Shown: in pieces, positions 32,078-44,148 of the stretch
Numbering within the stretch: the stretch's first letter is position 1
How the letters are laid out: each line of letters starts with the position of its first letter
From: Kwoniella bestiolae CBS 10118
Lineage: Eukaryota; Basidiomycota; Tremellomycetes; Tremellales; Cryptococcaceae
Direction of reading: 5' to 3'
Length of the DNA: 64,000 nt
Assembly: GCF_000512585.2 (NCBI RefSeq)
Contig: NC_089243.1
Span: 1,054,001-1,118,000 of the forward strand
Translations under genes and position numbers: made by a program
Notes under the pieces: model-generated
Database searches by the model: none
Told to the model about the DNA's origin: nothing
What the model saw: only the letters and a program-made list of their open reading frames with translations

Positions 32078-32310
32078 TCATCTGCGGGACGAGCGAGCAA
32101 TTTTCTCGGAACCTCGCAACTTTTCTCTCGTGCTTTTCCTTGTGATGATTCAAGGTTAGAAGCTCGATAGAAGCTTGATATATTTAGTTGTGATATAATG
32201 AAATTTGGGGATCTTTGAATGTGTATGACCGGTGTTTATGATTGCATAGTTTTACTTCGGTAATCTCATGATCGATGCTCTATAATCTTAATGCATCAGA
32301 TATAAGAACA

Positions 32311-33617
32311 TTACGTGCCCGTTTTAGACCGGCGTGATGAGCTACATGTCAGCCGAGTCTCTCGTAAAGCGACTTACCCTTTCTGCTTGTACAGATATAC
32401 CAAGATGATTGAGACCAATACAGTTCCTACCACTGCTCCAATCTTTACGAATATCAGTCCAACTGGAGTCAGATCGAGAACAGAGTCATAAGAACTCACA
32501 AGAGCGCCTGTTGTTTTCCCGGCTCTCTTGACTTCCTTCAACTGTTCTCCGGTCTCGCTATAAGTTTGAACGGGCTGCTGTGGACGAGAGTCCGTGGGAC
32601 TGGGCCCATTTGATGTTGTTGTCCAGCTCGGGGTGAGACTGTTAAAGCTAGACTTGGAAGATAACGGCGGTGTAAGTCATGTCGTGCTACCGGCGGCCTG
32701 GCTTGTCGAGGAGCTGGGAGTTACAGTCGAGGTAAGAGATGAGCTCTGTGAAGTTGCATTTGCCAGCGCGAGCGTTGAGTTCCTGAGTGATTGTCAGCTC
32801 GACATGCCTAATTACCTCTGACTCACCATACCTGGTCCGGCCTCTGTGGGGAGACCAGCGCCCATTCTGGGACTAGGACAGTTGGATTCCTGCGCACATT
32901 GTCCGGCAAGCTGATGTAAAGTACTTCTTGATCAGAGAGCAAGACACTAGCATATATGACGCACATACCTCCCTATCACTGGATTGTCACACCCGTCCAA
33001 CCAAGACGAGAAATTTTGAGGACGGGATATCGATGTCAAACCCCTGCGACGGTTCAGCGTTGTCTTTTCAATTGGAGTAAAGTTTGATTCACCATTGACA
33101 CCTGTGCTCCGGTCAGTCCGATCCTCATTTCAACTTCAAGGAAACTCACGCCATACAAGCCTGGAACAAAGCGAAGGCCGCACTGGAGCAGCAACAGCTG
33201 TTGGGATTGCTTGTGGTGCAAGTGAACACAGTCGGTGGTAGCTGTGTGTCGAACATTTCGAATTTCTGGCACAGATTAATCATGTCCTCGTACACCTTGC
33301 CTATGGAGGAGTTGGTCAACTCTTGCCACCGAGAGATATCTGGTTGTATTAACGCACACGGTGTCTCCCCTCGATCGTTCAACGACCATGACATGGAATC
33401 GCTTTTGCAAGTTGTGTTACCTCTAGACATGGATGTATCAGTATCGTCAATGATCCTTGGAGATATAGTCAAAAGCTGTCGAAGACGAGACAACGTTGAG
33501 ATCAGCGTCGAGTATGGGTAGTTCAGTAGGTCTTTAGCTCGACCAGTTGAAGAGATATGCAGATTAGTGCGTGACTACCGTTTCGACGATGTTTAGAAAG
33601 TGGTAACCGGGCAACAT
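32311..33617 (-). CDS. Cys-rich single-pass membrane protein, about 279 aa (N-terminus uncertain)
   Basis: Exons in coding order: 33579-33617 (tentative), 33150-33475, 33093-33101, 32969-33043, 32827-32910, 32725-32782, 32500-32652, 32378-32442, 32311-32341. The outer domain carries SWSLNDRGETPCALIQ, a CCCSSAAFALFQACMACQW core and SWLDGC, the pattern of basidiomycete Cys-rich surface proteins whose CCC segment follows a 'GETPC' motif. A Ser/Thr/Pro-rich stalk follows, then one membrane helix (IGAVVGTVLVSIILVYLY) and a short basic tail (KQKGSSRRSKTGT). The 9-nt exon 33093-33101 is needed to keep the Cys-rich frame. A signal peptide is expected but not found; the first exon is only phase-consistent. 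Function unknown. Confidence 0.65.
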
Positions 33618-33671
33618 GGTCTGAGATTAGCATTATACGTTCCTGGATATATACGTATACATGCAAAGTGT

Positions 33672-34364
33672 CTATGCGCCAACTTTCGATGCTTCTCCTC
33701 CTGCCTGTCCCGGTTGCGACGTTCTCAAACCGACCTGATCCCTCCATGTCGTCAAGGAGTTATTGGCGTACACCTCCGGTGCCGGTCCAGCGAAGATTTT
33801 TAGACGTTCCAGACGTCGATCTCGGAAGGTGTTCTTCGGTAACATTCCTGAAACTGCTCGCCGTATGATCTGATGGATGAGGCATGAGCATTGGGCGGGT
33901 GAAACATGGGAATTTCGGATACGGATCATTTCACTCACCTCCTCTGGCCTCCTCTCCCTCATTCTCGTTATGGGTACCGCCTTCAATCCTCCCATATATC
34001 CAGTGTGCGAGTAGTAGACCTTGTCGGTACTCTTCTTCCCCGTCAGGTGAACATTCGATGCATTGGAAACAACAACATAATCTCCAGCATCAACTATGAA
34101 AAGTGTCGTCAGCAATGAGTGTTACAGTTTACTGATCACTTGAACCCACCCGCTGGATCGTATGTTGGCTTGTGCTTGCCCATCAACACCCATGCTATTC
34201 TGCTTGCAAGATTACCGAGGACTCTATTCTGAGCATCTGTATGATGCCATACTCGAGTGAGAGCGAGAGCGGTCTGAGAGAGTAGGGAGTAGGGGGAGGA
34301 GAGTCAGTTGCGGCTAAAGATAGAATATACAAATATCACTGACCTTGCCTTTGCTTGCCGACAT
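33672..34364 (-). CDS. MRPL23: Mitochondrial ribosomal protein uL13m, 165 aa
   Basis: Four exons in coding order: 34344-34364, 34150-34273, 33939-34093, 33672-33869. The uL13 family is clear: ALALTRVWHHTDAQNRVLGNLASRIAWVLMGKHKPTY, then DAGDYVVVSNASNVHLTGKK, YYSHTGYMGGLKAVPI, and RAVSGMLPKNTFRDRRLERLKIFAG. The N-terminus and the Trp-His start of the domain fit the mitochondrial rather than the cytosolic or archaeal branch. The short C-terminal extension is normal for fungi. The membrane-protein gene begins about 55 bp downstream on the same strand. Confidence 0.93.
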
Positions 34365-34984
34365 GTTGCGATGCTGATGAGGAGGATGATGTATAACTAG
34401 GAGGATATGTTATCGTACTGATTGATTCCCTTGATCTGCTTGTGATTGACAAGGATGAGTGAGATATATCTCCCATACCACCGAAAAGTAAAGATAGAGT
34501 AGGTTGAGTGAGATTCGGTTCCAACTTTTATACTGTTGTTGAGTTTGGGTTTAAATGTGGGGAGCAATTAAGAGTAAGATAACCGCCACTTTGTTTGCAC
34601 GCAGAGTACGTCTCTTTACTACTTACTCTACTCTGCATTTATTGGAAGAATAATGCATACATCTATATATCTAAGATATACAGCATCGCTCCTTTCACTG
34701 CATCTATTCATCATTGCATCGACACTCGACACCCGCCTTGCGGATGCCTATGGTATTTGAGAGTTATCACCGCTGCAAGGAAGGCGAGCGCAAGGAATCA
34801 AGGATCAATCAACAAACATCAACATTCATTATTATCCTTTTAGTCTCATCAACGCGTCAAACCATCTAAAACATCAGTTGACTGACGTCTGTCGACTCGC
34901 GTTAACTTCTCTGTTCAGACATCACAAAACACAAAATATATCCACACCATCATATCAACCATCCTTACAGCTCGACTACCCATC
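34365..34984. promoter_or_regulatory. Divergent promoter of MRPL23 and nuclear-type protein gene
   Basis: 620 bp head-to-head spacer, with ATATATC/TATATCTAAG sequences near 34665 and a pyrimidine-rich part before the right gene. No gene or repeat recognised. Confidence 0.5.
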
Positions 34985-37213
34985 ATGCCCCCTAGATCAA
35001 GCAGGAGTGCGGCCAAGGAAGCAGGTACGTCCATTCTTTGTTCCATTTACCGACACACGTATTGATCTTGTATTTAGAAACACCCGGTAGTAAACGGAAG
35101 CGACAATCCTCACCGCATTCACCTCTCAAGGTCGTCCTTCCTTCGCCTTCCACCCTGCCTAAACTATCCTCTGCATCTCCCGAGAAGGCGGACGGGGATG
35201 TGGATCACGATCCGAAGCGACAGAGGTTGTCTCTCAAGATCAATCTTATCACCGAAAAACCCAAAGATGTTAAAGTAGACGAGGTAGTCGAGGGTGCTAT
35301 CAGCAAACAGACGAGGGAAGCTTTGTCCAAGGTCATCGCTCAGTAAGTCGCGCAATGTCTATTGGCCGCTAACCACTAACATGATAGAATGGCTGTCAAC
35401 CTTCCCGCACCGCTCAACAACATTCTGGCCTTGTGGCTTCCTCCGTCATTTGCCCAAAATCAAGAAAACACGTTAGGATACGTACTGAAACAACCCTCAC
35501 TCACATGGGATCAGCTGGTGGTAAGTCGACTCAAGTGGGAACCTCGCTAATGACCAGGACATCATCCACCTCTTCTCGGAGAACCTGCTTGTCCCATGCC
35601 AATACCCCAATCCTGTGCCAGCACGAGCTCAATTTCACCTGCCCATGCCTCCCCTCCCTTCTCACTTCCGACCGCATATCATCTACAATTTCTGTGCATC
35701 CATGCATTCTCTCCTGCTCGAGATCGAACCGAGGGTTGGCAATGATGGCGTTTTCGTGGAAAGATGGGCTTTAATGCAAAAAACGCCTCAGGCAGGAGAA
35801 TGGTTCACTTCGGCGGTTGACGTTCGAGAGGTGCAGAAGCGAAAGGGCGAGGAGAGCAATCTGCTCGAAAGTATGGCAGAAAGGGGAGATGCTTTTGGTG
35901 AGTTTCACTCTGAACGATTCCTTGCTAATCTCGCAGCCAACGGTAATGCCATATCCCTGCAATCAACTTACGGCGGAGATGCCTCACGCACCACACCCAC
36001 TCTGTCCGAGTCCCTGATCCGAAGAGCGAGTCTGAAGATGAACAGATGGAAGGAGAAACGAGCGCAGCAAGGATCCGGAGGGTTCGGAAGTATCCCGCGA
36101 GGAGGTGAGTCATCGTCCACATTGACAAGGCTGACAGTCAGTCACGATCCCTCAAATCGCTTCAATAGGTTTTACCCCGTCATTCGGCCCGACCATCGAC
36201 TCCTATCATGCCACCGGATCTCAAGGCTATTACTCCACCTTGGACGGTATGCATGAGCGAGCAAGACATAGGGAATGGGCAAGGAGAGTTTTAAGGAGAT
36301 CTAAGAGTATCGACCAAGGGGGATATCATGGCAGCCTGGATGTCGACAAGGGGAAGGAAAAGCAGTCGGTCGATGACGTGCTAGCCGAAAACGGTGACTT
36401 GATTGAGGAATTGCAAGCATGGCAAGAAGTCAGAGTACGAAAGAGTGTCCCGGCTATAACGGAGCGAGAACAGCATGTTGGTGAGTAGGGTCATTTCCAA
36501 AGCGAGACTCCGCTGACATTGAATTAGCCGAGGAATTACTTTCATCACTCTCCAAACTTACCGGCAACTTACCACCCGCCGACATGCTCCCAGCATCGAC
36601 GTCCAAGGTTGGTCTCGCTCATGAACTGGCCCGACGATTCTTACCGGTATCCTCCCCCTCAATCCGAGGTACGCTTGATCCTCGACGGCCTCAAGCTCTT
36701 CATGACAACGTCACGGTGAAACCTCGCACGTTGACGGGACAAGCTATGGGAGGTTCATCGAATCCTCCTCTATCGTCACCTCATGCACCACCGCCCATCA
36801 AAGTCGGTGTGATGCCACCACCTCCAATCCCACAGTACGTCGCTCCACCAGCTCATACTCTCCCAGCTGGTGCGAGACAGGGTAATAATCATCGACCTAG
36901 CTCGACTCCTTCCCGAGGATCCTATCCTTATACGCCTACCCCTCCTATTGGCAACACAATCTACAACAACCGACCCACAACGACCTTGAATCCTGCATCA
37001 CCTTCACCTGTCAATAGCACATCGCAAGCAAACTCGGCTCCTTACCCTCGGCCTTCGGTTGGACCGGGACCATCTAATCTCCGACAGAGCTTCGGTCCAG
37101 GAACACCTGGACCACCGCCGCCGTCTGGCAACACTGGTATCGTATATGGAATGAGTAATAGTGCAGGCGGTGCAAGCGTGAGAGGGATGATGATGCCAGG
37201 GACCACACGATGA
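34985..37213 (+). CDS. Uncharacterised, probably nuclear, Pro-rich-tailed protein, 647 aa
   Basis: Seven exons: 34985-35024, 35078-35342, 35388-35520, 35558-35897, 35937-36104, 36169-36480, 36528-37213, phases consistent. The N-terminus is basic (MPPRSSRSAAKEAETPGSKRKRQ) and has a second cluster DPKRQRLSLKI, both nuclear-localisation-like. A folded middle, about residues 110-400, has hydrophobic segments such as NNILALWLPPSFAQ, IIYNFCASMHSLLLEIEP and HERARHREWARRVLRRS. The C-terminal 200 residues are Pro/Ser/Gly-rich and probably disordered, like many chromatin or transcription cofactors. I cannot name the family; a SWI/SNF-, RSC- or Rpd3-type subunit was considered without decisive motifs. 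Confidence 0.75.
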
Positions 37214-38465
37214 GGCGTCTAGATGAGATGTGGGTGTCTTGTAGCACTGGTATGAGATGTGAAATATTATAATTATGAGCCAAAGCAGATTGAGACTGAG
37301 GGATCCAAAGGACTAAAAAGCGGAAACGGGCGGATCATCCAGTAAATCTGCAGGGTCAAAGTGTTGAAATGTGTTAATGTGTACTAGACCAGGTACCAAG
37401 TGGGGATGAAAATTCAATCAGGGAGGAATGTCAGAGTCAAAATCAGTACCAAGTGGGGATTGCTATTCAAGTGGTCATTTACGACAGCTTAAACGAGAGT
37501 CATATACATACATGTTATATGCGTTCAAGATGAACCAGGCTGTGCAGGTATGTATAGAAAAAGGAATGCCATGTTACCCATGCTATCATCCTTATGCTCC
37601 CGGGGATCCCGGTGATGTGATGGTGTGTGTAGCTTTGCTTTGTCCTCATGAGGTAAGTAACCACTCTGAGTACTAATTTCTCAATCACCGGTAGTATGGT
37701 ATGGATGCAGTATGGTATATGGTATGACATGACATTCCTTGAGCTTTGTCTCCATGAGTATGAGCATGAGTGAGTAATGCCGGAATATTCGAGATCTCAA
37801 CACGGATTCAATACGGTAGTAGTCTGACCAGAGTGCTGTTCACTGCTTATCATTTTTAAACCCTGTCCGCCCGTCCCTTGAACCCTGATTGATTTGATAC
37901 CTTACTCCGTGAGGGTCGAGGGGAGAGCGATGCATTAGAATGATCCGAACAGTGAATTGTGAATTGTGAATTGTGAATTATACGAGTACTGTACGAGGAG
38001 TCAATCATCAATATACCACAAGATCACTGGGGCTGTGCTATCTAATCGAATACTCCACATACATATCTTACACAGCATTCCAGTACACATAACCAATCAA
38101 TCGGCCATCGTTGATCCTTCTCCGTCTCAAGTAACCACGTCCACCTTTTTTAACCCATATTATCCCCTCCACATTCTGCACCTCCACCCTGCACCTCCGT
38201 TCACTGTCAATGCGAATAGATGGATGCAACACGGTCAATGCAGTGAACTACTAGTAGCATGGGGATGGATCTATGTGTTGGATTATACTGTACTTGTCAT
38301 TCCGCTCGCTACTCCGCACTTTGAACCTGTCCGGTTCCTGTGACTCAATCGAACGCCAATAATCCCACACACACTCTCTAATACATAAAATTCAATTTTT
38401 CCATACGGGTAATAGACCCTGTCTCCGAGCTAGGTCGCAGATCAACCGATATACATATATAACAC
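37214..38465. other. Intergenic region upstream of Zn2Cys6 factor, with direct repeats
   Basis: 1.25 kb without a supported gene. It contains two exact copies of GTACCAAGTGGGGAT (37393-37407 and 37446-37460), GTGAATT repeated four times (37952-37979), and TATGGTATGG-type repeats near 37693-37725. Frames at 37428-37676 and 37966-38343 have no family features. Confidence 0.55.
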
Positions 38466-41131
38466 ATGGATGGATCATCAGCGATGGCCGAGTTCAATTA
38501 CGATGGAATACTTCAGAACTCTCCACAACCGATCCTTCAACGCTTGGATTCCGATATCGAAATGAGCGATCAGGGGAAGAAGAGAAAAAGGTTATCGCTT
38601 CAAGAGACACCTTCAGCTGATCCTTCGGTATTGTCAGACAAAGGCAAACAAAGAGCCGTCACGATGGGACCGTTGAGAGCTAGTCCAGAGCAACAAGATA
38701 GCGGTGGGGAGAACAACAGGAAAGGCAAGGGGAAAGCATCGAGCTCTGGTTTGGCTGGTTTTACTAGTACGTCCTATGATGATACTACTGTTAGAAAGCT
38801 TAGCTGACTCATCATAGGTTGCGAAGCATGTAGGAAAGGAAAGTGAGTCACAGCTTTGTCCGACCCACGCTGACGTTGTAGACGACGATGCGAGCCCTCT
38901 CCGCTGGTCCCTCCGGATCATCCAGATGCTGCAAGACTCCCTTGTGCGAGATGTAGACGGTTCGCTATTGACTGTGTAAGAGTCAAAGCTGTTAGGAGAA
39001 AAGGACCGGCACCAGTGTAAGTGGAGGTAGACGCAGAACCAAAGCTGACATGGTAGTGATTTAAGGCAGGTTATACCGCTTCGTGCCATGTATTGAGAAT
39101 TGCTAAACTCTGCGATAGTGCTGTTTCCGATGCCGTACATGGATATAGTCATGGTTCCGCATTGATTGGTCCAGACACTGCTAGACGGTCATCAGCATTC
39201 TCAGAGTTGGAAAGTACGGAATTTGAGAGGAAATTATCAGCTTCGTGAGTCGAGCTGCTGTCAGGGCTGGCTGACGACAAGGAGCTCGAATTACTCTGCT
39301 GCTCTTCCGATGCATTCCCCATTGATCCCTATCAGTTCGCTACCAGAAGGAATCGACCAGGTTGTACCAGGACCGACTATTGACAATGTCCTCAATCTGT
39401 TCTTCGACTATGTAAGTATGAATATCTTCGATTTTCGCTGACTTCTCAGGTTTACCCCTTGACACCGTGCTTGCATCGACCGACGTTTGTAACCGACCTG
39501 ACAGCGCGTCGAGACCGAACCGATCCTGTTTTCTTCGCCTTGGCTTTGACCGTCATCGCTTCGACCTTGGTACAAGTACCCCGAAGTCTGGTCAATCTCG
39601 ATAAAACCGAGGTCGAGGATCTCGCTAGAAAATGTATCAAGATCGCTCGTGCGAAAATGGCACACATGTGGGAAGATCCCATACCTATAACCATTTCAAT
39701 GGGTGAGTCACCTCGCTGCGCAGATCGTTACTGATAGTCAGTTGTTATCGCATATCTGTAAGAGGGTTCTACACGGAACTGAGCTTGTCGCTGATATTTC
39801 GAATAGCGAAGGGATCGTGCACCTCGTGCTTGGCAACAATACTGCGCATGTGGTGGTGACAGCTCAAGCGAATCAATTGGCGCTAGCTCTTCGGTTGAAC
39901 GAAGAAAGCGTAAGTTCTGTTCGTCATGATGATGCGCTGACAATTAGAGCTACGAAGGGCTGGACCCGATTGAACGAGAGATACGACGAAGGTTGTACTG
40001 GGTAAGTGTGACCCCAGTCGGCACAGCTGACGTGTAGCTTCTCTTTCAAGCGGATAAAAGTACAGCTTGTTTGGTAAGTTATGATTAGATCGGCCCAGAG
40101 CTGACATTCAGCGAGCTCGAACGATATGCTTGCCCCTTCAAGATGCCCACGATCTACTTCTCCCTGCTGAAGTCGATGACGAAATGATCACTGGCGATGG
40201 CATTCTACCTCAACCCCCTGGAACGACTTCTTTAATCACCGGCTTCAACGTCAATACCAATCTGTTCAGAATTCTGAACGATACCATCCTCATACAAAGA
40301 CGCAAATCGCCTCGGATGATGGAAGAGATCCTCGCCGATCTTCAGCAGCTGCAGGAACTGCGGAACAGGACCATTCACACTTATCTCACCGTGCCGGATC
40401 CACTGAAACTCCGCAATGCTTACGATTCTCGTTCCGCTAGGTGAGCTTAGCACACCGTTGAAATGTCACTGACTCCCCTGCATTAGTCCCGCGGTAGATT
40501 GGGAAGCCAAATTGCAAGCTCGATTCTTGGATTTCTTTAACAAAGCTGGCGACAATGGTCATGCTTTGAACAGTTACTTGGTGATGCAGGTCAGTGTTTC
40601 AGCATCCTGAAACGACTAAGCTCATACTCCTTGGTATAGGGGAATATTCTTGTGACACAGCATGTGGTGCGCTTGGTCCTCTTACAAACCCGCCAAGCGC
40701 TTTTAGCACAGCTGGCCCTTTTCACGCCGATATTGCCAAGTCCGATGGGACCTGAAGAGAGTGCGGAGGACATCGCTTGCGAGCTTCTCGATGGATTGAA
40801 CAGGTGAGTTCTCCAATTCATGAGCTGTGCTGACATCTAGTCTTCCCGTCGAATGCGTCGCAACCAACGGACCGTCCCTGGTTCAAAAAGGTACGTCAGG
40901 ACATCAAGTAGCACTGCTGATCCCACTAGTCCGCTTCGTTGGTATACATCTAATGGACGCATCGACCGATCCGTCTGCCCCGCCTTCCCACTCGTGAGTA
41001 CCCTTTGAAGAGTCAACCTCGTGCGATGCTTATGTTTAACCATTAGACAAAAATTGCTCATGCAATTCCTATCGGTGCTGAGCGTAATAGAAGGGATGTA
41101 CACATTTGGAAAGGACATTTCGGCTGAATAA
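38466..41131 (+). CDS. Zn(II)2Cys6 transcription factor with fungal-specific regulatory domain, 657 aa
   Basis: Sixteen exons: 38466-38766, 38818-38842, 38882-39016, 39119-39244, 39282-39411, 39450-39702, 39742-39757, 39807-39909, 39948-40001, 40038-40073, 40112-40440, 40487-40589, 40640-40803, 40841-40890, 40930-40993, 41047-41131. The DNA-binding cluster (about residues 102-140) reads C-x2-C-x6-C-x17-C-x2-C-x6-C (CEACRKGKRRC ... CARCRRFAIDC); the central loop is longer than the common 5-12 residues. An acidic, basic-spaced N-terminus precedes it. The middle homology region is clear: DYVYPLTPCLHRPTF, REIRRRLYWLLFQADKSTACLRART. One exon is only 16 nt. Intron 39017-39118 was preferred because other splices meet stops. 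Target genes unknown. Confidence 0.85.
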
Positions 41132-41747
41132 TGAGATCATTCCGTATTATTCTCCTGTCGATAGCACAGCATCAAGGACATTGCTTCTGTTGCATAGGGA
41201 ATGAATGTTGTATATATATACAGTTTGTGGGAACTTGACATGCATTGATGTCCGTCTTCACTGTCATATAAAGTTCTATGCAACATCCTTTGATATGATC
41301 GGAGAATGATGATGTTGCCATGGAATATATACACAGGCAGATCAGGCACAGCCATGAATCATTGATTCTCATCGCCCGGATTAGCAATATTGCGGTAATG
41401 TCCGCGACATATCTGCCTTTGAAAAGCCCACCAAGGCTTTAGATTCGATTCTGAGCTCCTCCGCCGTATCGCCCACCTATCCCCCCGGGGCATCCAGATG
41501 CATTCCGACTCATTTGCGCGTTATTACCCTGATAACCCCATTGCTTCCTTCGACATCGATTCCTATCATCATCGCATCTATTCACAGCTTCATACTTCAA
41601 CGTATTGTTGTATCAACTACCTCCGTGGGGCTCAAGACCATACCAAGCATTGCGGCGCCGACCGGACTCGTGGCGATGATCTTGCCCTCCTGCTGACAAA
41701 GACTATAAAGAGCGATAGAGGACTACGACGCCTTCGAATCCCCAACA
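41132..41747. other. Intergenic between transcription factor and sugar transporter
   Basis: 616 bp serving as 3' flank and as transporter promoter. It contains TATATATATA near 41210 and a C-run CCCCCCGGGG near 41480. A TTCGAATCCCC string at 41733 resembles a tRNA B box but lacks any A box or stem. No gene supported. Confidence 0.5.
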
Positions 41748-43726
41748 ATGTCGTGAGTCATCACTACTCTCTACAGCAAGGACCGCAGCTGAATCATCCT
41801 CAGTGATATCCCTCTATCCCCTCGCGGTGCTCCTGAAGCTCGGTCCATCTCACCTGACAAAAGTGGTTACTTTGAGCCCGACATGGTAGAACATCTCGCC
41901 ACGGAACCCTTCCAGCCCAATGACAACACCCTCGCGTTGGCTGCGGCTGAAGAAAAGGCTATAAGCCCATATGAGGCTATAAGGGACTATCATCGTGCTT
42001 TTTTGTGGTGCCTGTGAGTTCTTGAGATGAACCGATCGTAGCTTACGTCTAGATTCTGCTGTATCGGTGCGGTTCTTTGGGGCTATGATGTTCAAATCAG
42101 TAGCGGTCTTTTGTCAACTCCACGCTTTCGGCAGGATTTTGGGTATTCGTACAAGGGAGAATATGTCGTTCCAGCCAGATGGCAGAGTGCTTTCAACTCG
42201 GTCGGATCAGTGGGAGGAATGTTTGGCGGTATTGTTGTTGGATGGCTTGCAGACCGCATCGGGTATGTCTCGTCTCAGCTCTCTCTATTCCAGGATTTCC
42301 GATCATTGCTGATAATATCACTGTAGTCGTCGAGGCGCTCTTGCAGTGGCTTCTTGTATCTCCATCGGATCAGTCTTCATGCAGTTCTTCTGCCCCCCAC
42401 ACAACAACGCTTTGCTCTTGGTCGGCAAACTCATCAACGGATTCGCATTAGGAATGTACATTTCGTCAGCTTCGGCTTACTGCGCAGAGGTCTCGCCAGT
42501 CGCTCTTAGGGGTATCACCACAGGTCTGGTCAATTTGTGGATCGTTTGTGAGTACATGCAAGAGATGGCATTCGCTGACGTGTAGTTGGTCAATTCCTCG
42601 CAAATTGCGTGATACAAGGCTTAGGGTCAAGGGACAACAGAAATGCATATCGTATTCCATTGTGAGTTCGCATGAAATCGCTTGGAGCTGACTCTCAGTG
42701 CTATACAATGGATCTTTCCCGCCATCATGTTGGCCGGCCTGCCGTTTGCCCCTGAATCACCATGGTATCTAGCGCGAAGGGAATACAATGATCAAGCAAG
42801 ATTAGTTCTCAAGGTACTCGGAACCAAGGATCTGGATTTGCACTTCCGCCAGATACAGGAAACAATCGCCCTTGAAGATCATTATGCTGCACAAACCACC
42901 TACACTCAATGCTTCAAGGGAAGTGATCGCCGTCGAACCATCATCGCTCTGATGGTTTTTATTCTCCAGCAAATATCCGGTGTCATCTTCGTGCTGGGTT
43001 ACAGCACATACTTCTTCCAGCTTGCCGGGTTCGCAACTTCGGATTCATTCAAATTGGGCGTAGGAGTTACCGCCATCGGGGTGTTTGGTAATCTCACTGC
43101 GCTGTACAGTGTCAACAAACTAGGTCGAAGAACATTGTTCTTGTGGGGAATGATCGGTTGTACCATCATCAACTTCGGGATAGGGTTCTCTTCGATCTCT
43201 AATACCAAGGCGGCGAGGTGGGCCGAGGCTGTTTTTGTAAGTCTTGTATATCTCAGCTCCGCAAATGCTGACACCTGCATTAGACACTCATATTCGGACT
43301 GATCTATCAAGGGAGTATTGGTCCTCTGGGATATGTCATCTTCTCCGAAGTCAGCTCCGCCAAACTACGATCGAAAACAGTCGGATTAGGTATATGTGTG
43401 AACTCGTTATGTGGAATGCTGGCGAACATCATCATACCGTGAGTACAATATCTGGATGAACTTCAGCTAATAGGCTCAGATACCTTGTCAATCCTGACGA
43501 AGCGAATCTGAAGGGAAGGGTTGGGTACATCTTTGGTGGATTAGGTTTACTCGGTAGCATTTGGACATGGTTTTACATCCCCGAGACTAAAAACCGGACG
43601 GTTGATGAGTGAGTATATCCTGCGTGGGGAGGTGGGATGTAAGCTGATGATGTATATAGGCTTGACGCGCTGTTCGAGGCCAAAATATCCTCGCGGAAAT
43701 TTGCCAAAACTGTTGTGGATCGATAA
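41748..43726 (+). CDS. MFS sugar transporter (maltose/alpha-glucoside-like), 536 aa
   Basis: Nine exons: 41748-41752, 41804-42013, 42053-42262, 42327-42547, 42586-42661, 42699-43236, 43284-43438, 43480-43608, 43660-43726. It has twelve expected membrane helices and the sugar-porter signatures: AVLWGYDVQISSG in helix 1, GGMFGGIVVGWLADRIGRRGAL between helices 2 and 3, SAYCAEVSPVALRGITT, PESPWYLARR before the central loop, ILQQISGVIFVLGYSTYFF and the terminal FYIPETKNRTVDELD. The NPDEANLKGRVGYIFGG stretch is typical of the fungal alpha-glucoside/general sugar branch; substrate is not proved. Exon 1 is 5 nt (ATG plus two bases), chosen because it supplies the only in-phase start before SDIPLSPRG. 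Confidence 0.9.
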
Positions 43727-44148
43727 CTTGGAAGTATATTTAGTCACTTCTGTGCATTTTTCAACTCCTAGGTCTCTGTGTATAATACTGTCTCTACGTC
43801 CCTTTTCATTGTGTATATTTGTATTCTGTGTATATCTTGTCGATGCGTATGTATGCATGGTTGCTTTTCTGTTACATCTTTTTAGTAGACTGGCGAAATG
43901 AGTGTATGGGCGGGAGGTGAAGTGCCACATTAGCATTTCCCGGTGAATGCCGCCACGCTTCCTGCACTTGACTTTGCCAGTTATCATCTATCATCTATCT
44001 TCTAACATTTATCGATTGTTGTCATATTCCTTTTATCAATTCAACATTCACCATCATCCATTACATCTTCAAAAGGCAATCAGCTCAGACCGAAACGCAT
44101 CCAACCTCGCCATCAAATCAATATCAGAATAGCCAATAAGAAAGGAAA
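43727..44148. other. Intergenic between transporter and SMD2
   Basis: About 420 bp with no supported gene; TATC/ATCT-rich stretch near 43980-44050 upstream of SMD2. Confidence 0.45.

Noticed and set aside
33523..33747. Minus-strand ORF between MRPL23 and the membrane protein as the missing signal-peptide exon
   Set aside because: The predicted N-terminus is polar and overlaps the MRPL23 coding end; no hydrophobic core.
37966..38343. 125-codon ORF before the Zn2Cys6 factor
   Set aside because: Translates simple repeats and promoter-like sequence; no recognisable family or splice context.
39017..39118. Two introns with a 4-nt exon (GCAG) inside the transcription-factor gene
   Set aside because: Phase can be kept this way, but a single 102-nt intron gives the same downstream frame without an implausible exon.
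41711..41746. Possible tRNA gene (TTCGAATCCCC like a B box)
   Set aside because: No A box at the right distance, no acceptor stem, and the site is directly before the sugar-transporter start codon.
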